NCBI RefSeq assembly: GCF_014109765.1
Contig: NZ_CP059139.1
Span: forward strand, 4,034,001 to 4,098,000
DNA: 64,000 nt
Reading direction: 5' to 3'
Origin: Pseudomonas berkeleyensis
GTDB lineage: Bacteria > Pseudomonadota > Gammaproteobacteria > Pseudomonadales > Pseudomonadaceae
This document shows positions 55,107 to 63,162 of this stretch, in pieces (position 1 is the first letter of the stretch; each line of letters begins with the position of its first letter). The notes beneath the pieces were generated by a model that saw only the letters and a program-made list of their open reading frames with translations, did not search any database and had not been told where the DNA came from. A program made the position numbers and the translations under genes.

Positions 55107-55621
55107 GCTGGGCGTCGCTCCATCCAGGCCAGGCACTTGCTCATGCCCACGCGCAGGTGCTTTTCCACCGCCTTGAGGGAAATCCCCAGTTGCTCGGCAA
55201 CTTCCTGCTGGGGCAGCTCGTGAATCTTGTGCATGACGAATACCTGCTGACAGCGCGGCGGCAACTGGGCAATCGCCGCGCACAGACGCTCCAGTTCATG
55301 AGCGGCTTCGTGACAGCGATCCGGGCCGGGAAGCGTGCAAGCCAGTTCGGGCAATATCGCCTGCTCGTCCACCCACGCCTGGCGCCGCCGCTCGCTGCGG
55401 TAATGGCTGACGGCGCGATCATGGGCAATCTTGCGCAGCAGTGCCAAGGGCACGCGCACACCGTCCTTCTCTGGCGCCTCCAGTAGCTGGACGCAGACAT
55501 CGTGCACCACCTCGCGCGCCGCATGGCGATCACCGAAACGCCGGCGCACCGAGTCGACCAGCTCCTCATAATGACGAGCCAGCACGGCGAGCAGAGAGGT
55601 ATTGGCGGAGGAATGAGGCAA
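55103..55621 (-). CDS. FecI-type ECF sigma factor
   Basis: 172 residues. Region 2: LLAVLARHYEELVDSVRRRFGDRHAAREVVHDVCVQLLE. Region 4: IAQLPPRCQQVFVMHKIHELPQQEVAEQLGISLKAVEKHLRVGM. The start is uncertain: the TTG at 55621 gives normal ECF length and lies downstream of the Fur box, whereas the open frame to 55777 would cross it. Expected to direct transcription of the receptor gene, with the set under Fur control. Confidence 0.88.
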   Translation of the reverse strand: MPHSSANTSLLAVLARHYEELVDSVRRRFGDRHAAREVVHDVCVQLLEAPEKDGVRVPLALLRKIAHDRAVSHYRSERRRQAWVDEQAILPELACTLPGPDRCHEAAHELERLCAAIAQLPPRCQQVFVMHKIHELPQQEVAEQLGISLKAVEKHLRVGMSKCLAWMERRPA

Positions 55622-55654
55622 GTGGGCGCTTCGCTGCCGATCGAGTGAGCGCGA

Positions 55655-55676
55655 ATATAAGTGAGAATTCTTTTCA
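55655..55676 (-). promoter_or_regulatory. Fur box upstream of the fecI-like gene
   Basis: ATATAAGTGAGAATTCTTTTC resembles the Fur consensus GATAATGAGAATCATTATC, with the GAGAAT core intact. It lies 34 bp before the assumed sigma-gene start. Iron repression of the signalling set is expected. Confidence 0.7.
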
Positions 55677-55752
55677 GTTAAAGCATTGCCACCAGCCCGC
55701 CCATCTGTGCTATCGGTATCGCCCAACCCAACAGCAAGCCAGAGCCTCCGGG

Positions 55753-56208
55753 ATGAGCATCGAAATCCGCGCCGCACAACCGCACGACGCCCCAGCGATA
55801 AGCCGGGTAATCGTCGATGCCTTGCGCATCAGCAACGCCAGGGACTACTCACCCGAAGTGATTCAGCGCGTGGAGAGCAACTTCACCGCCGAACGAATCG
55901 GCAAACTGATCGAGACACGCCTGGTTCTGGCTGCCCTGCAGGATCAGCAAGTGCTCGGCACTGCCAGCCTCGATGGGCAAGTGATCCGCACGGTTTTCGT
56001 TGATCCGACCCAGCAGGGCAAGGGCATCGGACGCAGGCTGATGGAAGCCATCGAACGGCTGGCACAGGAACGAGGCGCCAGGGAATTGCTCGTACCGTCA
56101 TCGCTGACGGCGCAGGGTTTCTACCGGCAGCTTGGCTTCACCCAGATACGTGAAGTCGTCGAGGGCGAGGAACGCACCCTGATCATGAGCCGCCAGTTGC
56201 CGGCATGA
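55753..56208 (+). CDS. GNAT-family N-acetyltransferase
   Basis: 151 residues. The acetyl-CoA loop is VFVDPTQQGKGIGRRLMEAIE (Q/RxxGxG/A). The start MSIEIRAAQPHDAPAISRVI has GGG just upstream. The C-terminus GFYRQLGFTQIREV is the usual GNAT end. Substrate unknown. Divergent from the sigma gene, so the Fur box could affect it too. Confidence 0.9.
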   Translation: MSIEIRAAQPHDAPAISRVIVDALRISNARDYSPEVIQRVESNFTAERIGKLIETRLVLAALQDQQVLGTASLDGQVIRTVFVDPTQQGKGIGRRLMEAIERLAQERGARELLVPSSLTAQGFYRQLGFTQIREVVEGEERTLIMSRQLPA

Positions 56209-56275
56209 GGCCCCCAGGAACGGCATCGATCTTGCTCTCTCCCTGAAACCAACTGGATATGCCCAGGGAGGCATC

Positions 56276-56758
56276 ATGAAAGTCGAGAACGGAGTCAGCC
56301 ATTTCTTCGAGAGCGCGCGCACCTCGCCCCAAGCCGGCAAGAGCGCCAATCCATCGAACGCGTTCGCCGCCATTCTTGGCGAAAAACTGCAAGCGGCAGC
56401 CGGCAATACGGCTTCCGCCAGCCCGGTCGCAACCCACGACGCCAAGCAATACGACTTCACCCACATGTCGCGTAACGAGTTGCTGGAAACGGTCAACGGG
56501 CTTATCCGCAGCGGCAACCTGACGCTGGATGAGACCTCGCCGCTGCTCGGCATGATGGGTTCTTCGCCCCTGCTCAAGGTCAACTACGACGGCAAGCCGC
56601 TCGAAAACGGCGATGCCCCCACGAACGTCTTCGCCCGCATCCAAGAAGGCATCGAGGGCGCCCGCTCACGCAACGAGACAGCCAGCGTCGCCAGACTAGA
56701 ACGCGCGGCCGAAGCCCTGATGAAGTTTCAGGAGCCAGGCATCACGGTGCGCGCCTGA
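56276..56758 (+). CDS. Unknown protein, 160 residues
   Basis: A good GGGAGG site precedes the ATG. The N-terminal third is low-complexity and Ala/Ser-rich (about 1-55), the middle has FTHMSRNELLETVNGLIRSGNLTLDETSPLLGM and the C-terminal part is helical (ARLERAAEALMKFQEPG). There are no membrane segments, signal peptide or cysteines. I do not recognise a family. It lies alone between two acetyltransferase genes. Confidence 0.7.
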   Translation: MKVENGVSHFFESARTSPQAGKSANPSNAFAAILGEKLQAAAGNTASASPVATHDAKQYDFTHMSRNELLETVNGLIRSGNLTLDETSPLLGMMGSSPLLKVNYDGKPLENGDAPTNVFARIQEGIEGARSRNETASVARLERAAEALMKFQEPGITVRA

Positions 56759-56895
56759 CCACACGCAGCAGGCGGTACTGCCTCGCCGGACATGGCGAGG
56801 CGACGCCGTCGAACGGCAAGCTCTTGCCGCCCCGCAGGTTTGCCCAGCGCGCCACTGCGGACTATGGTTGCCCCTTTTTGCACGGAGCACCGGCA

Positions 56896-57339
56896 ATGAG
56901 TGCAACACTTCGCCTGGCCACGACGGCCGATATCGAAACCCTGTTCGACATCCGCACCAGCGTGATCGAGAACCACCTGTCACGCCAGGAGATGGCAGAA
57001 CTCGGCATTACGCCGGCCGCATTGGCCGAGGCAATCGACCAGGCACCCTGCGCCTGGATCGCGGAGCTCGATGGCGTGGCGGCGGGCTTTGCCATGGTGG
57101 ATTTCGAAGCCGGCGAGCTGTTCGCCCTGTTCATCCGCCCGCACGCCGAAGGCCATGGCCTCGGCCGCCTGCTGCTGAATGCAGCGGAAGCGGCACTGTT
57201 CGAGCAGCACGAGTCGATCTGGCTGATCACCGATGGCCACGAGAGCATCCGCGCCAATGGTTTCTACCGCCGCCATGGCTGGCAGCTGGCGGAAGCCGTC
57301 GATGAACGCGATGTCAGGTATGAGAAGCCGCGTGGCTGA
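56896..57339 (+). CDS. GNAT-family N-acetyltransferase
   Basis: 147 residues. The CoA loop reads LFIRPHAEGHGLGRLLLNAAEAAL, and NGFYRRHGWQ near the end is typical. The start MSATLRLATTADIETLF is preceded by GGAG. Distinct from the GNAT protein at 55753 (low similarity outside the CoA site). Substrate unknown. Confidence 0.88.
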   Translation: MSATLRLATTADIETLFDIRTSVIENHLSRQEMAELGITPAALAEAIDQAPCAWIAELDGVAAGFAMVDFEAGELFALFIRPHAEGHGLGRLLLNAAEAALFEQHESIWLITDGHESIRANGFYRRHGWQLAEAVDERDVRYEKPRG

Positions 57340-57379
57340 CTGACTACTCAACTGACAGACGAGCGGAAAGTCAGCCCCC

Positions 57380-58186
57380 TCAGAACGAAAAGAACGCGCG
57401 GTAGCAGTCGATCTGCTCGTTGAGCATGCTGATCCCCGGCTGCACCGGTAGCCCGCGTTCGGCGGCCAGCCTGAGCAGGCGCGTTTCGGCCGGTTTCATG
57501 ATGATGTCCGCGACCCAGGTTCCCGCAGCCAGCACGGCCGGGTCGAACGGCAGCGGATCATCCGGCTGCAAGCCCAGAGGCGTGGCATTGATCAACAGAT
57601 CGACATCGCGAATCGACTTGTCCCGATCCAGCATTACGCGCCCTGGCCAGTGCAACTCCAGACGGCGCATGAGTTCTGCGGCCTTGGCCTGATCCGGCTC
57701 GCGCAGATGCAGGCGCTGCACACCAGCCTCGAGCAACGCCACGGCGATGGCGCTGCCCGCCCCGCCACCGCCAAGCAGCAGCACGTCCTTGCCCTTCGGT
57801 TCGAAGCCAGCATGACGCAAGCCCAGGACGAAGCCGATGCCGTCGAAGTTCTCCGCCCGCCATACGCCATCGGGGTCGCGCCGTAGCGCATTGGTCGCCC
57901 CGGACAATTCCACGCAGAGGCTGTGCCGCTCGGCGAACCGGCAGCAGGAAAACTTGTGCGGGATGGTCACCAGCATGCCGTGAAAGTTCTCGGCCGCCTG
58001 CAAACCGCGGATGACCGTCTCCAGGTTCTCGGCGCGGGCGTGCACGGCGATCATGACCACGTCCACGCCTTCATCGCGAAAGAGTCGATTGAGCAGCAGT
58101 GGGGCCCTGACCTGGCTCACCGGGTCGCCGACCACCGCCAGGAAACGGGTAGTGCCGGACGGGCTGGGGATCATCGTGTCGTTCAT
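57380..58186 (-). CDS. Shikimate/quinate dehydrogenase-like protein (AroE family)
   Basis: 268 residues. Substrate-domain residues are present: VGDPVSQVRAPLLLN, the catalytic Lys in VTIPHK and the Asp in ENFDGIGF (NFDG instead of the usual NTDG). The nucleotide loop is LLLGGGGAGSAIAVALLEAG. It differs from the biosynthetic AroE in several motifs and sits with a transporter and a sugar-isomerase-like gene, so it is probably a catabolic paralog. Third gene of the MFS-TIM barrel-dehydrogenase operon. Confidence 0.85.
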   Translation of the reverse strand: MNDTMIPSPSGTTRFLAVVGDPVSQVRAPLLLNRLFRDEGVDVVMIAVHARAENLETVIRGLQAAENFHGMLVTIPHKFSCCRFAERHSLCVELSGATNALRRDPDGVWRAENFDGIGFVLGLRHAGFEPKGKDVLLLGGGGAGSAIAVALLEAGVQRLHLREPDQAKAAELMRRLELHWPGRVMLDRDKSIRDVDLLINATPLGLQPDDPLPFDPAVLAAGTWVADIIMKPAETRLLRLAAERGLPVQPGISMLNEQIDCYRAFFSF

Positions 58187-58195
58187 CGGATCACC

Positions 58196-59065
58196 TCAGG
58201 CGCATGTTTGATGTTGCCGGGCCAGGGTCTGGCGCATGAAGGCAAGGCTCTTGCCGATCGCCTCCTCTTCGCTGCCATAGCGCGGATGCAGGTAATCGAT
58301 TTCCAGTGCCAGCAACCCGTCGAAACCGTGCTGACGCAGCAGCTGCAGGGTTCGCGGAATATCGATCAGGCCCTCGCCAAGCGGCACGCTCGGCCAGAAG
58401 CCGAACTCACGCGGGCTACCACGGAAGGCGCAGATATCCTTGATGTGCGTGGCCTTGGCATGGGGCGCGAGCAGCTCGATCACCTGCATCGGGTCTTCGA
58501 ACATGCGCAGGTTGTTGGCGGTATCCAGACACACGCCAAGGGCCGGGTTGTCGACGGCTTCGAGCAACTCCAGCACTTCGGCGGCCAACAGGTCGACGTG
58601 GTTCTCCATGGCCAGTACCACACCCTGCCCCGCCGCATAATCGGCCGCCCGCCGCAGCAGCGGCAGCAACTGGGTCTTGTGCGCGAGCCAGGACTCCGGC
58701 CGCGTGCGACGCCCACCGGCGCAGATGCGCATCACGCTGGCGCCCAGCGCCTTGGCGATGTCGATATGGCGCTGCAGATCGGCCAGTTCCTCGACACGCG
58801 CACCAGAACCCAGCCCATGGGGATGGCCCCAGGCCCAGACCAGTTCGAGGCCGGCTTCATCCAGCAGACCACGCAAACGCTCCAGATTACGTGGCGAGCT
58901 GTCATCGAGCATGAACGACTCGATGGAAACACCCTGCACCTCGTGGGCGCGTGCCCTGTCGATGAAGTCCTCGAGAGTCATGCGGTAAGCAGGAGGCTGT
59001 TCCAGGTTCGGGTACACCTCGCCGAAGTAACGGTGGTAGCAGTAGGAATCGATGGCGATCTTCAT
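58196..59065 (-). CDS. Sugar phosphate isomerase/epimerase-like TIM-barrel protein
   Basis: 289 residues, xylose-isomerase-like AP endonuclease-2 fold. Metal-site candidates include the Glu in VQGVSIESFML, the Glu in VVLAMENHVDLL, the Asp in VCLDTANNLRM, the His of ATHIKDI and the Glu of LLALEIDYLHP. Relatives include hydroxypyruvate isomerase, epimerases and 3-dehydroshikimate dehydratase. With the AroE-like neighbour, a dehydroshikimate dehydratase role is conceivable (inference). Start MKIAIDSYCYHRYFGE. Confidence 0.8.
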   Translation of the reverse strand: MKIAIDSYCYHRYFGEVYPNLEQPPAYRMTLEDFIDRARAHEVQGVSIESFMLDDSSPRNLERLRGLLDEAGLELVWAWGHPHGLGSGARVEELADLQRHIDIAKALGASVMRICAGGRRTRPESWLAHKTQLLPLLRRAADYAAGQGVVLAMENHVDLLAAEVLELLEAVDNPALGVCLDTANNLRMFEDPMQVIELLAPHAKATHIKDICAFRGSPREFGFWPSVPLGEGLIDIPRTLQLLRQHGFDGLLALEIDYLHPRYGSEEEAIGKSLAFMRQTLARQHQTCA

Positions 59066-59128
59066 GATGGGCGTCCTGTAGAGCCTGAGGGCCGGGTCAC
59101 GCCCCGGCCGAAAATGGAAAGCGAATGC

Positions 59129-60490
59129 TCAGGGATGGGAGGCGTTGCCCAGCACACCGGGCGCAGCCTGCGGCTTGCGATCACGCAGCCCTTTGACGTA
59201 GGCGGCGACCACGGCGATGCCGATGGGCAGGGTGAGGAACATGAACAGGTGGCTGAAGTCCCACTTCAGGCCCAGCAGCACCGCACCGACGGACGCGCCG
59301 AGGATCGCGCCGAAGCGGCCGATGCCGGTCATCCAGCTGGTGCCGGTGGCGCGCATCTCGGTCGGGTAGTAGGTCGCGGCCATGGCCGTCCAGCCGGTGT
59401 TGGTCGCGTTGATGCAGAACCCCAGCATGAAGACCAGCGCCATCAGGCCATACAGACCGGGCGACAGGTTGCCCAGCGAAAGGGTCAGCACGGCGCCGCC
59501 GATGAGCGTGCCGATCATTACCTTGTGCGGGTTGAAGCGATCCATCTCCCAACCGATGACGATGTTCCCGAGGGTGCCACCGACCTGCATCATCGCGCCC
59601 ACCAACGCCGCGTCGGCCAGGCTGAAGCCATCGTCCTTGACGATGATCGGCAGCCAGCTGTTGAGGAAGTAGACCGTCAGCAGATTCATGAACAGGCCGA
59701 CCCAGAGCGCCAGGGTGATCAGCCGATGCGACGGCGAGAGGATCAGCTTGATCGTGCCCTTGCCGGCACGTTGCGGCTCCGGACTGAGGAACTGGGTGGC
59801 CTGATCGGCAGTACCCGGTTCGATTGCGTTGACCACCTGCTGCAGCTCTTCACGATGCTGGTGCTTCATCGCCATGTACTTGGCCGACTCCGGCAGCACG
59901 AAGCACAGCAGCACGGCGAACAGGATCGGCACCACGCCGCCGACCACCAGGATCGACTCCCAGCCATGGCTCGGGATCAGCCCGTTGGCCAGGAAGCCGC
60001 CACCGGCAGCACCCAGGGTGAAGCCGCAGTAGACCACCGTGACCATCAGCGAGCGGTATTTCTTCGGCGCATATTCCGACGCCAACGTCGCCGCGTTGGG
60101 CTGCGAGGCGCCCAGGCCAAGACCGGTGAGGAAGCGCAGCAGGGAAAGGATCTCGACGTTCGGCGACCAGGCCGAAATCAGGCTCATGAAGCCGAAGAAG
60201 AAGATCGAGACGATGATCACTCTGCGCCGGCCGAAGCGGTCAGCCAGCGGCCCGCCCATCAGTGCGCCGATGGCCAGGCCGAACAGGCCCATGCTCATCA
60301 CGATGCCCAGTTCTTCGCGGGGGATGTTCCAGTCGGCGATCAGCGAGGGCGCGATGAAGCCCATTGCCACCACGTCGAAGCCATCGAGGATCAGTACGGT
60401 CAGGCACAGCAGGAGGATCTTCCACTGGAAGTGGCCGAAAGGCCGGGAATCCAGGAACGCCTGGATGTCCAGTTGGCTGGAGGGTTTCAT
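59129..60490 (-). CDS. MFS transporter, aromatic acid:H+ symporter type
   Basis: 453 residues, 12 helices. The motif LILDGFDVVAMGFIAPSLIADW in helix 1 is that of the AAHS group (PcaK, BenK and relatives). GGPLADRFGRRRVI is the loop 2-3 MFS signature. The central loop is hydrophilic (MKHQHREELQQVVN). It probably imports an aromatic or cyclic acid such as quinate, shikimate or a hydroxybenzoate. First gene of the operon opposite the IclR gene. Confidence 0.9.
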   Translation of the reverse strand: MKPSSQLDIQAFLDSRPFGHFQWKILLLCLTVLILDGFDVVAMGFIAPSLIADWNIPREELGIVMSMGLFGLAIGALMGGPLADRFGRRRVIIVSIFFFGFMSLISAWSPNVEILSLLRFLTGLGLGASQPNAATLASEYAPKKYRSLMVTVVYCGFTLGAAGGGFLANGLIPSHGWESILVVGGVVPILFAVLLCFVLPESAKYMAMKHQHREELQQVVNAIEPGTADQATQFLSPEPQRAGKGTIKLILSPSHRLITLALWVGLFMNLLTVYFLNSWLPIIVKDDGFSLADAALVGAMMQVGGTLGNIVIGWEMDRFNPHKVMIGTLIGGAVLTLSLGNLSPGLYGLMALVFMLGFCINATNTGWTAMAATYYPTEMRATGTSWMTGIGRFGAILGASVGAVLLGLKWDFSHLFMFLTLPIGIAVVAAYVKGLRDRKPQAAPGVLGNASHP

Positions 60491-60612
60491 GGGGAGGCTC
60501 CGATTGTTGTTGTGTTTATGTCTCAGACCCTTTCCGGCAAGGCCAAGGCAGTGGCGCCGAATCCAGGGAGTCTTGACCCCCGAGTGTCGGTGGGCAACTC
60601 AATATTACATCT

Positions 60613-60629
60613 TTGGAATATCATTCCAA
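60613..60629. promoter_or_regulatory. Candidate IclR operator
   Basis: Perfect palindrome TTGGAAT-ATC-ATTCCAA between the divergent MFS and iclR genes. It agrees with the TGGAA...TTCCA pattern of IclR-type operators. A weaker related site (TTGGATTGCAATTCCA) is at 60676-60691. Confidence 0.6.
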
Positions 60630-60737
60630 GTGGAAAGTAAAACCAAAATAGAGCCATCTATCTGGCTGCATTCAATTGGATTGCAATTCCATAGCGTCCT
60701 AGAATGAGGGCTTTCCTGCTTCTGGAGCCGCCCCCTG

Positions 60738-61523
60738 ATGTCCACGTCCGTTCGTGACCGCGCCCTGTCCATTCTCGAGCTGCTGGTGAAACACGTCGGT
60801 GGGCTTCCCATGTCCGAAATCGCCGACCGCCTGGACATTCCGCGTACCGCGACACATCGCCTGCTCAATGAGCTCAAGGACATGGGCTACGTGAAGCAGA
60901 ACGCGGCGACCACGCACTACCTGCTGACGGTGAAGCTCGCCTCGCTCGGCCTTACCTACCTGGCCGCGAGCGGTATCACCGATGCCACGCAGCCGCTGCT
61001 GGACGAGCTGGCCCAGGAAACCGGGGAGCTGATCCGCATGGCCGTGATCGAGGGTAACCACCTGATCTGGGTGGCCAAGGCCCAGGGTGCCCGAACCGGG
61101 CTGCGCTACGACCCCGATGCCGGCTCCGATGTCTACCTGCCAGCGACCGCCAACGGCCTGGCCTGGATGGCCGCCGAAAGCGAGGAGCGCGCGCTGGAGC
61201 TGATCGCCGAGCAAGGCATGGATCGGGCGCAGCATATGGGCCCCAATGCCCCGAAGAGCTTGCGCGAGCTACTGGATCGCATCGACCAGACGCAGAAGCG
61301 AGGCTATGGCGTAGTGCACGATGTCTACGAGCCCGGCACCAGTGCCGTGGCCGTGGTCATTCGCCACGTGGACGACGGCCGGCCCATCGGCACCGTCAGC
61401 GCCGCCGGCCCATCGGCCAGGATGACCGCCGAGAAGATCGAAGCGATTGCACCGCAGTTGCAGGATTGCGCCAAGCGCCTGGCCGCTCTGAGCCTGGTCT
61501 CGCCTGCCTTCAACAGCCGCTAA
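60738..61523 (+). CDS. IclR-family transcriptional regulator
   Basis: 261 residues. The N-terminal winged helix reads ALSILELLVKHVGGLPMSEIADRLDIPRTATHRLLNELKDMGYV. The C-terminal effector domain (about 85-255) includes LAQETGELIRMAVIEGNHLIWVAKAQG and GYGVVHDVYEPGTSAVAVVI. It lies divergent to the transporter-isomerase-dehydrogenase operon and most likely controls it. Its stop is at the left edge of a MITE-like element. Confidence 0.93.
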   Translation: MSTSVRDRALSILELLVKHVGGLPMSEIADRLDIPRTATHRLLNELKDMGYVKQNAATTHYLLTVKLASLGLTYLAASGITDATQPLLDELAQETGELIRMAVIEGNHLIWVAKAQGARTGLRYDPDAGSDVYLPATANGLAWMAAESEERALELIAEQGMDRAQHMGPNAPKSLRELLDRIDQTQKRGYGVVHDVYEPGTSAVAVVIRHVDDGRPIGTVSAAGPSARMTAEKIEAIAPQLQDCAKRLAALSLVSPAFNSR

Positions 61524-61752
61524 GAACCTGTTCATAATCTTTCTGCACAGGTTCGTAGATTGTGGCAGCCAAGTGGCGCAAGCGGCCATTTGCAGCGGTG
61601 AGCTAAAGCCCACCCTACGAGGCCAGCACGATCTGTAGGGTGGGCCGGGCGGCGATCCGCTTCAGCCCACCAAATGAGCGGGTTTAAAATCGCAGCCCGA
61701 CCGGCCGCTCTCGCCTTGTAGTTGCCGCTTCAGATCGTGAACAGGTTCTAAG
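61521..61752. mobile_element. MITE-like element E2
   Basis: About 230 bp with imperfect ~20-bp terminal inverted repeats (core CCTGTTCATAATCT on the left, AGATCGTGAACAGG on the right). Inside, GCCCACCCTAC (61608-61618) and GTAGGGTGGGC (61635-61645) form another inverted pair. Non-coding; its ends resemble those of E1. The left end overlaps the iclR stop codon. Confidence 0.6.
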
Positions 61753-61758
61753 GCAATG

Positions 61759-61796
61759 AAAAAGGGCCACAACGCCAAGCGTTGCGGCCCTTTTTT
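61759..61796 (-). terminator. Rho-independent terminator of the mgs genes
   Basis: A 17-bp stem with one mismatch (AAAAAGGGCC-CAACGC and complement), a 3-base loop and T-runs on both sides, 10 bp beyond the mgsC-like stop. Confidence 0.93.
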
Positions 61797-61806
61797 ACTA
61801 TCGAGC

Positions 61807-63132
61807 TCAGTACTGCAATTGCCCCGGTACCCAGTTGGTGCCGGCCAGCGGTACGCGGGCCATGGCGGCGGCCTCCACGGTCAGCGCCACCAGATCCTCG
61901 GGGTCGAGGTTGTGCAGGTGCGACTTGCCGCAGGCGCGGGCCATGGTCTGCGCTTCCAGCACCAGCACGCGCAGGTAGTTGGCCAGGCGGCGACCGGCAG
62001 CGACCGGGTCGAGGCGCTTGGACAGCTCCGGGTCTTGGGTGGTGATGCCGGCCGGGTCGCGGCCGTTCTGCCAGTCGTCGTAGTAGCCGGCGGCCGAACC
62101 GATGGCCTTCAATTCCTCGTCCAGTCGCGGATGGTTGTCGCCCAGAGCGATCAGCGCGGCGGTGCCGATAGCCACCGCATCCGCGCCCATGGCCATGGCC
62201 TTGGCCACGTCAGCGCCAGTGCGAATGCCACCGGAGACGATCAGTTGCACCTTGCGGTGCATGTCCATCTCCTGCAGGGCCTGTACGGCTTGCGGGATGG
62301 CCGAGAGAATCGGGATGCCGACGTGCTCGATGAACACTTCCTGGGTCGCCGCGGTGCCGCCCTGCATGCCGTCGAGAACGATCACGTCGGCACCGGCCTT
62401 CACCGCCAGCTTGACGTCGTAGTACGGGCGGCTGGCACCGATCTTCACGTAGATAGGTTTTTCCCAGTCGGTGATCTCGCGGATCTCAGCGATCTTGATC
62501 GCCAGGTCGTCCGGGCCCGTCCAGTCCGGGTGACGGCAGGCGCTGCGCTGGTCGACGCCAATCGGCAGGGTACGCATGCCCGCCACGCGCTCGGTGACCT
62601 TCATGCCCAGCAGCATGCCGCCGCCGCCCGGCTTGGCGCCCTGGCCGAGGACGATCTCGATAGCATCGGCCTTGCGCAGGTCGTCCGGGTTCATGCCGTA
62701 ACGCGACGGCAGATACTGATAGACCAGGTGCTGCGACTGGCCGCGCTCTTCCGGGGTCATGCCACCGTCGCCAGTGGTGGTGCTGGTGCCGGCGATGGTG
62801 GCGCCACGGCCGAGGGCTTCCTTGGCCTGGGCCGACAGCGCACCGAAGCTCATGCCGGCGATGGTCACCGGGATCTTCAGGTGGATCGGCTTCTTGGCGA
62901 AGCGGTTGCCCAGCACCACGTCGGTGCCGCACTTCTCGCGGTAGCCTTCCAGCGGGTAGCGCGACATGGAGGCGCCGAGTAGCAGCAGGTCGTCGAAGTG
63001 CGGCAGCTTGCGCTTGGTACCGCCGCCGCGGATGTCATAGATGCCGGTCTCGGCGGCACGCTGGATTTCCTGGATGGACAGGCGGTCGAAGGTGGCGGAC
63101 TCGCGCAGCACCGGGGTGATTTTTTCGCTCAT
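61807..63132 (-). CDS. mgsC: FMN-binding glutamate synthase-like protein; N-methylglutamate synthase subunit C
   Basis: 441 residues, the FMN/Fe-S synthase domain of glutamate synthase as a stand-alone protein. PVTIAGMSFGALSAQAKEALGRGA, TGDGGMTPEERG, GQGAKPGGGGML and IVLDGMQGGTAATQEVF are typical. It is closest to the GlxD/MgsC type, which with MgsA and MgsB makes N-methylglutamate from methylamine and glutamate. With tmm, tdm and dmm in the same window this is a sensible fate for monomethylamine. Start preceded by GAGGA. Confidence 0.8.
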   Translation of the reverse strand: MSEKITPVLRESATFDRLSIQEIQRAAETGIYDIRGGGTKRKLPHFDDLLLLGASMSRYPLEGYREKCGTDVVLGNRFAKKPIHLKIPVTIAGMSFGALSAQAKEALGRGATIAGTSTTTGDGGMTPEERGQSQHLVYQYLPSRYGMNPDDLRKADAIEIVLGQGAKPGGGGMLLGMKVTERVAGMRTLPIGVDQRSACRHPDWTGPDDLAIKIAEIREITDWEKPIYVKIGASRPYYDVKLAVKAGADVIVLDGMQGGTAATQEVFIEHVGIPILSAIPQAVQALQEMDMHRKVQLIVSGGIRTGADVAKAMAMGADAVAIGTAALIALGDNHPRLDEELKAIGSAAGYYDDWQNGRDPAGITTQDPELSKRLDPVAAGRRLANYLRVLVLEAQTMARACGKSHLHNLDPEDLVALTVEAAAMARVPLAGTNWVPGQLQY

Positions 63133-63162
63133 TGCAAATTCCTCTTCGGGCAGGGTGCGCGA

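Noticed and set aside
57923..60640. Plus-strand frame of 905 codons over the AroE-like, TIM-barrel and MFS genes
   Set aside because: Striking length, but His/Arg/Gln-rich translation without domains, exactly antisense to three recognisable genes.
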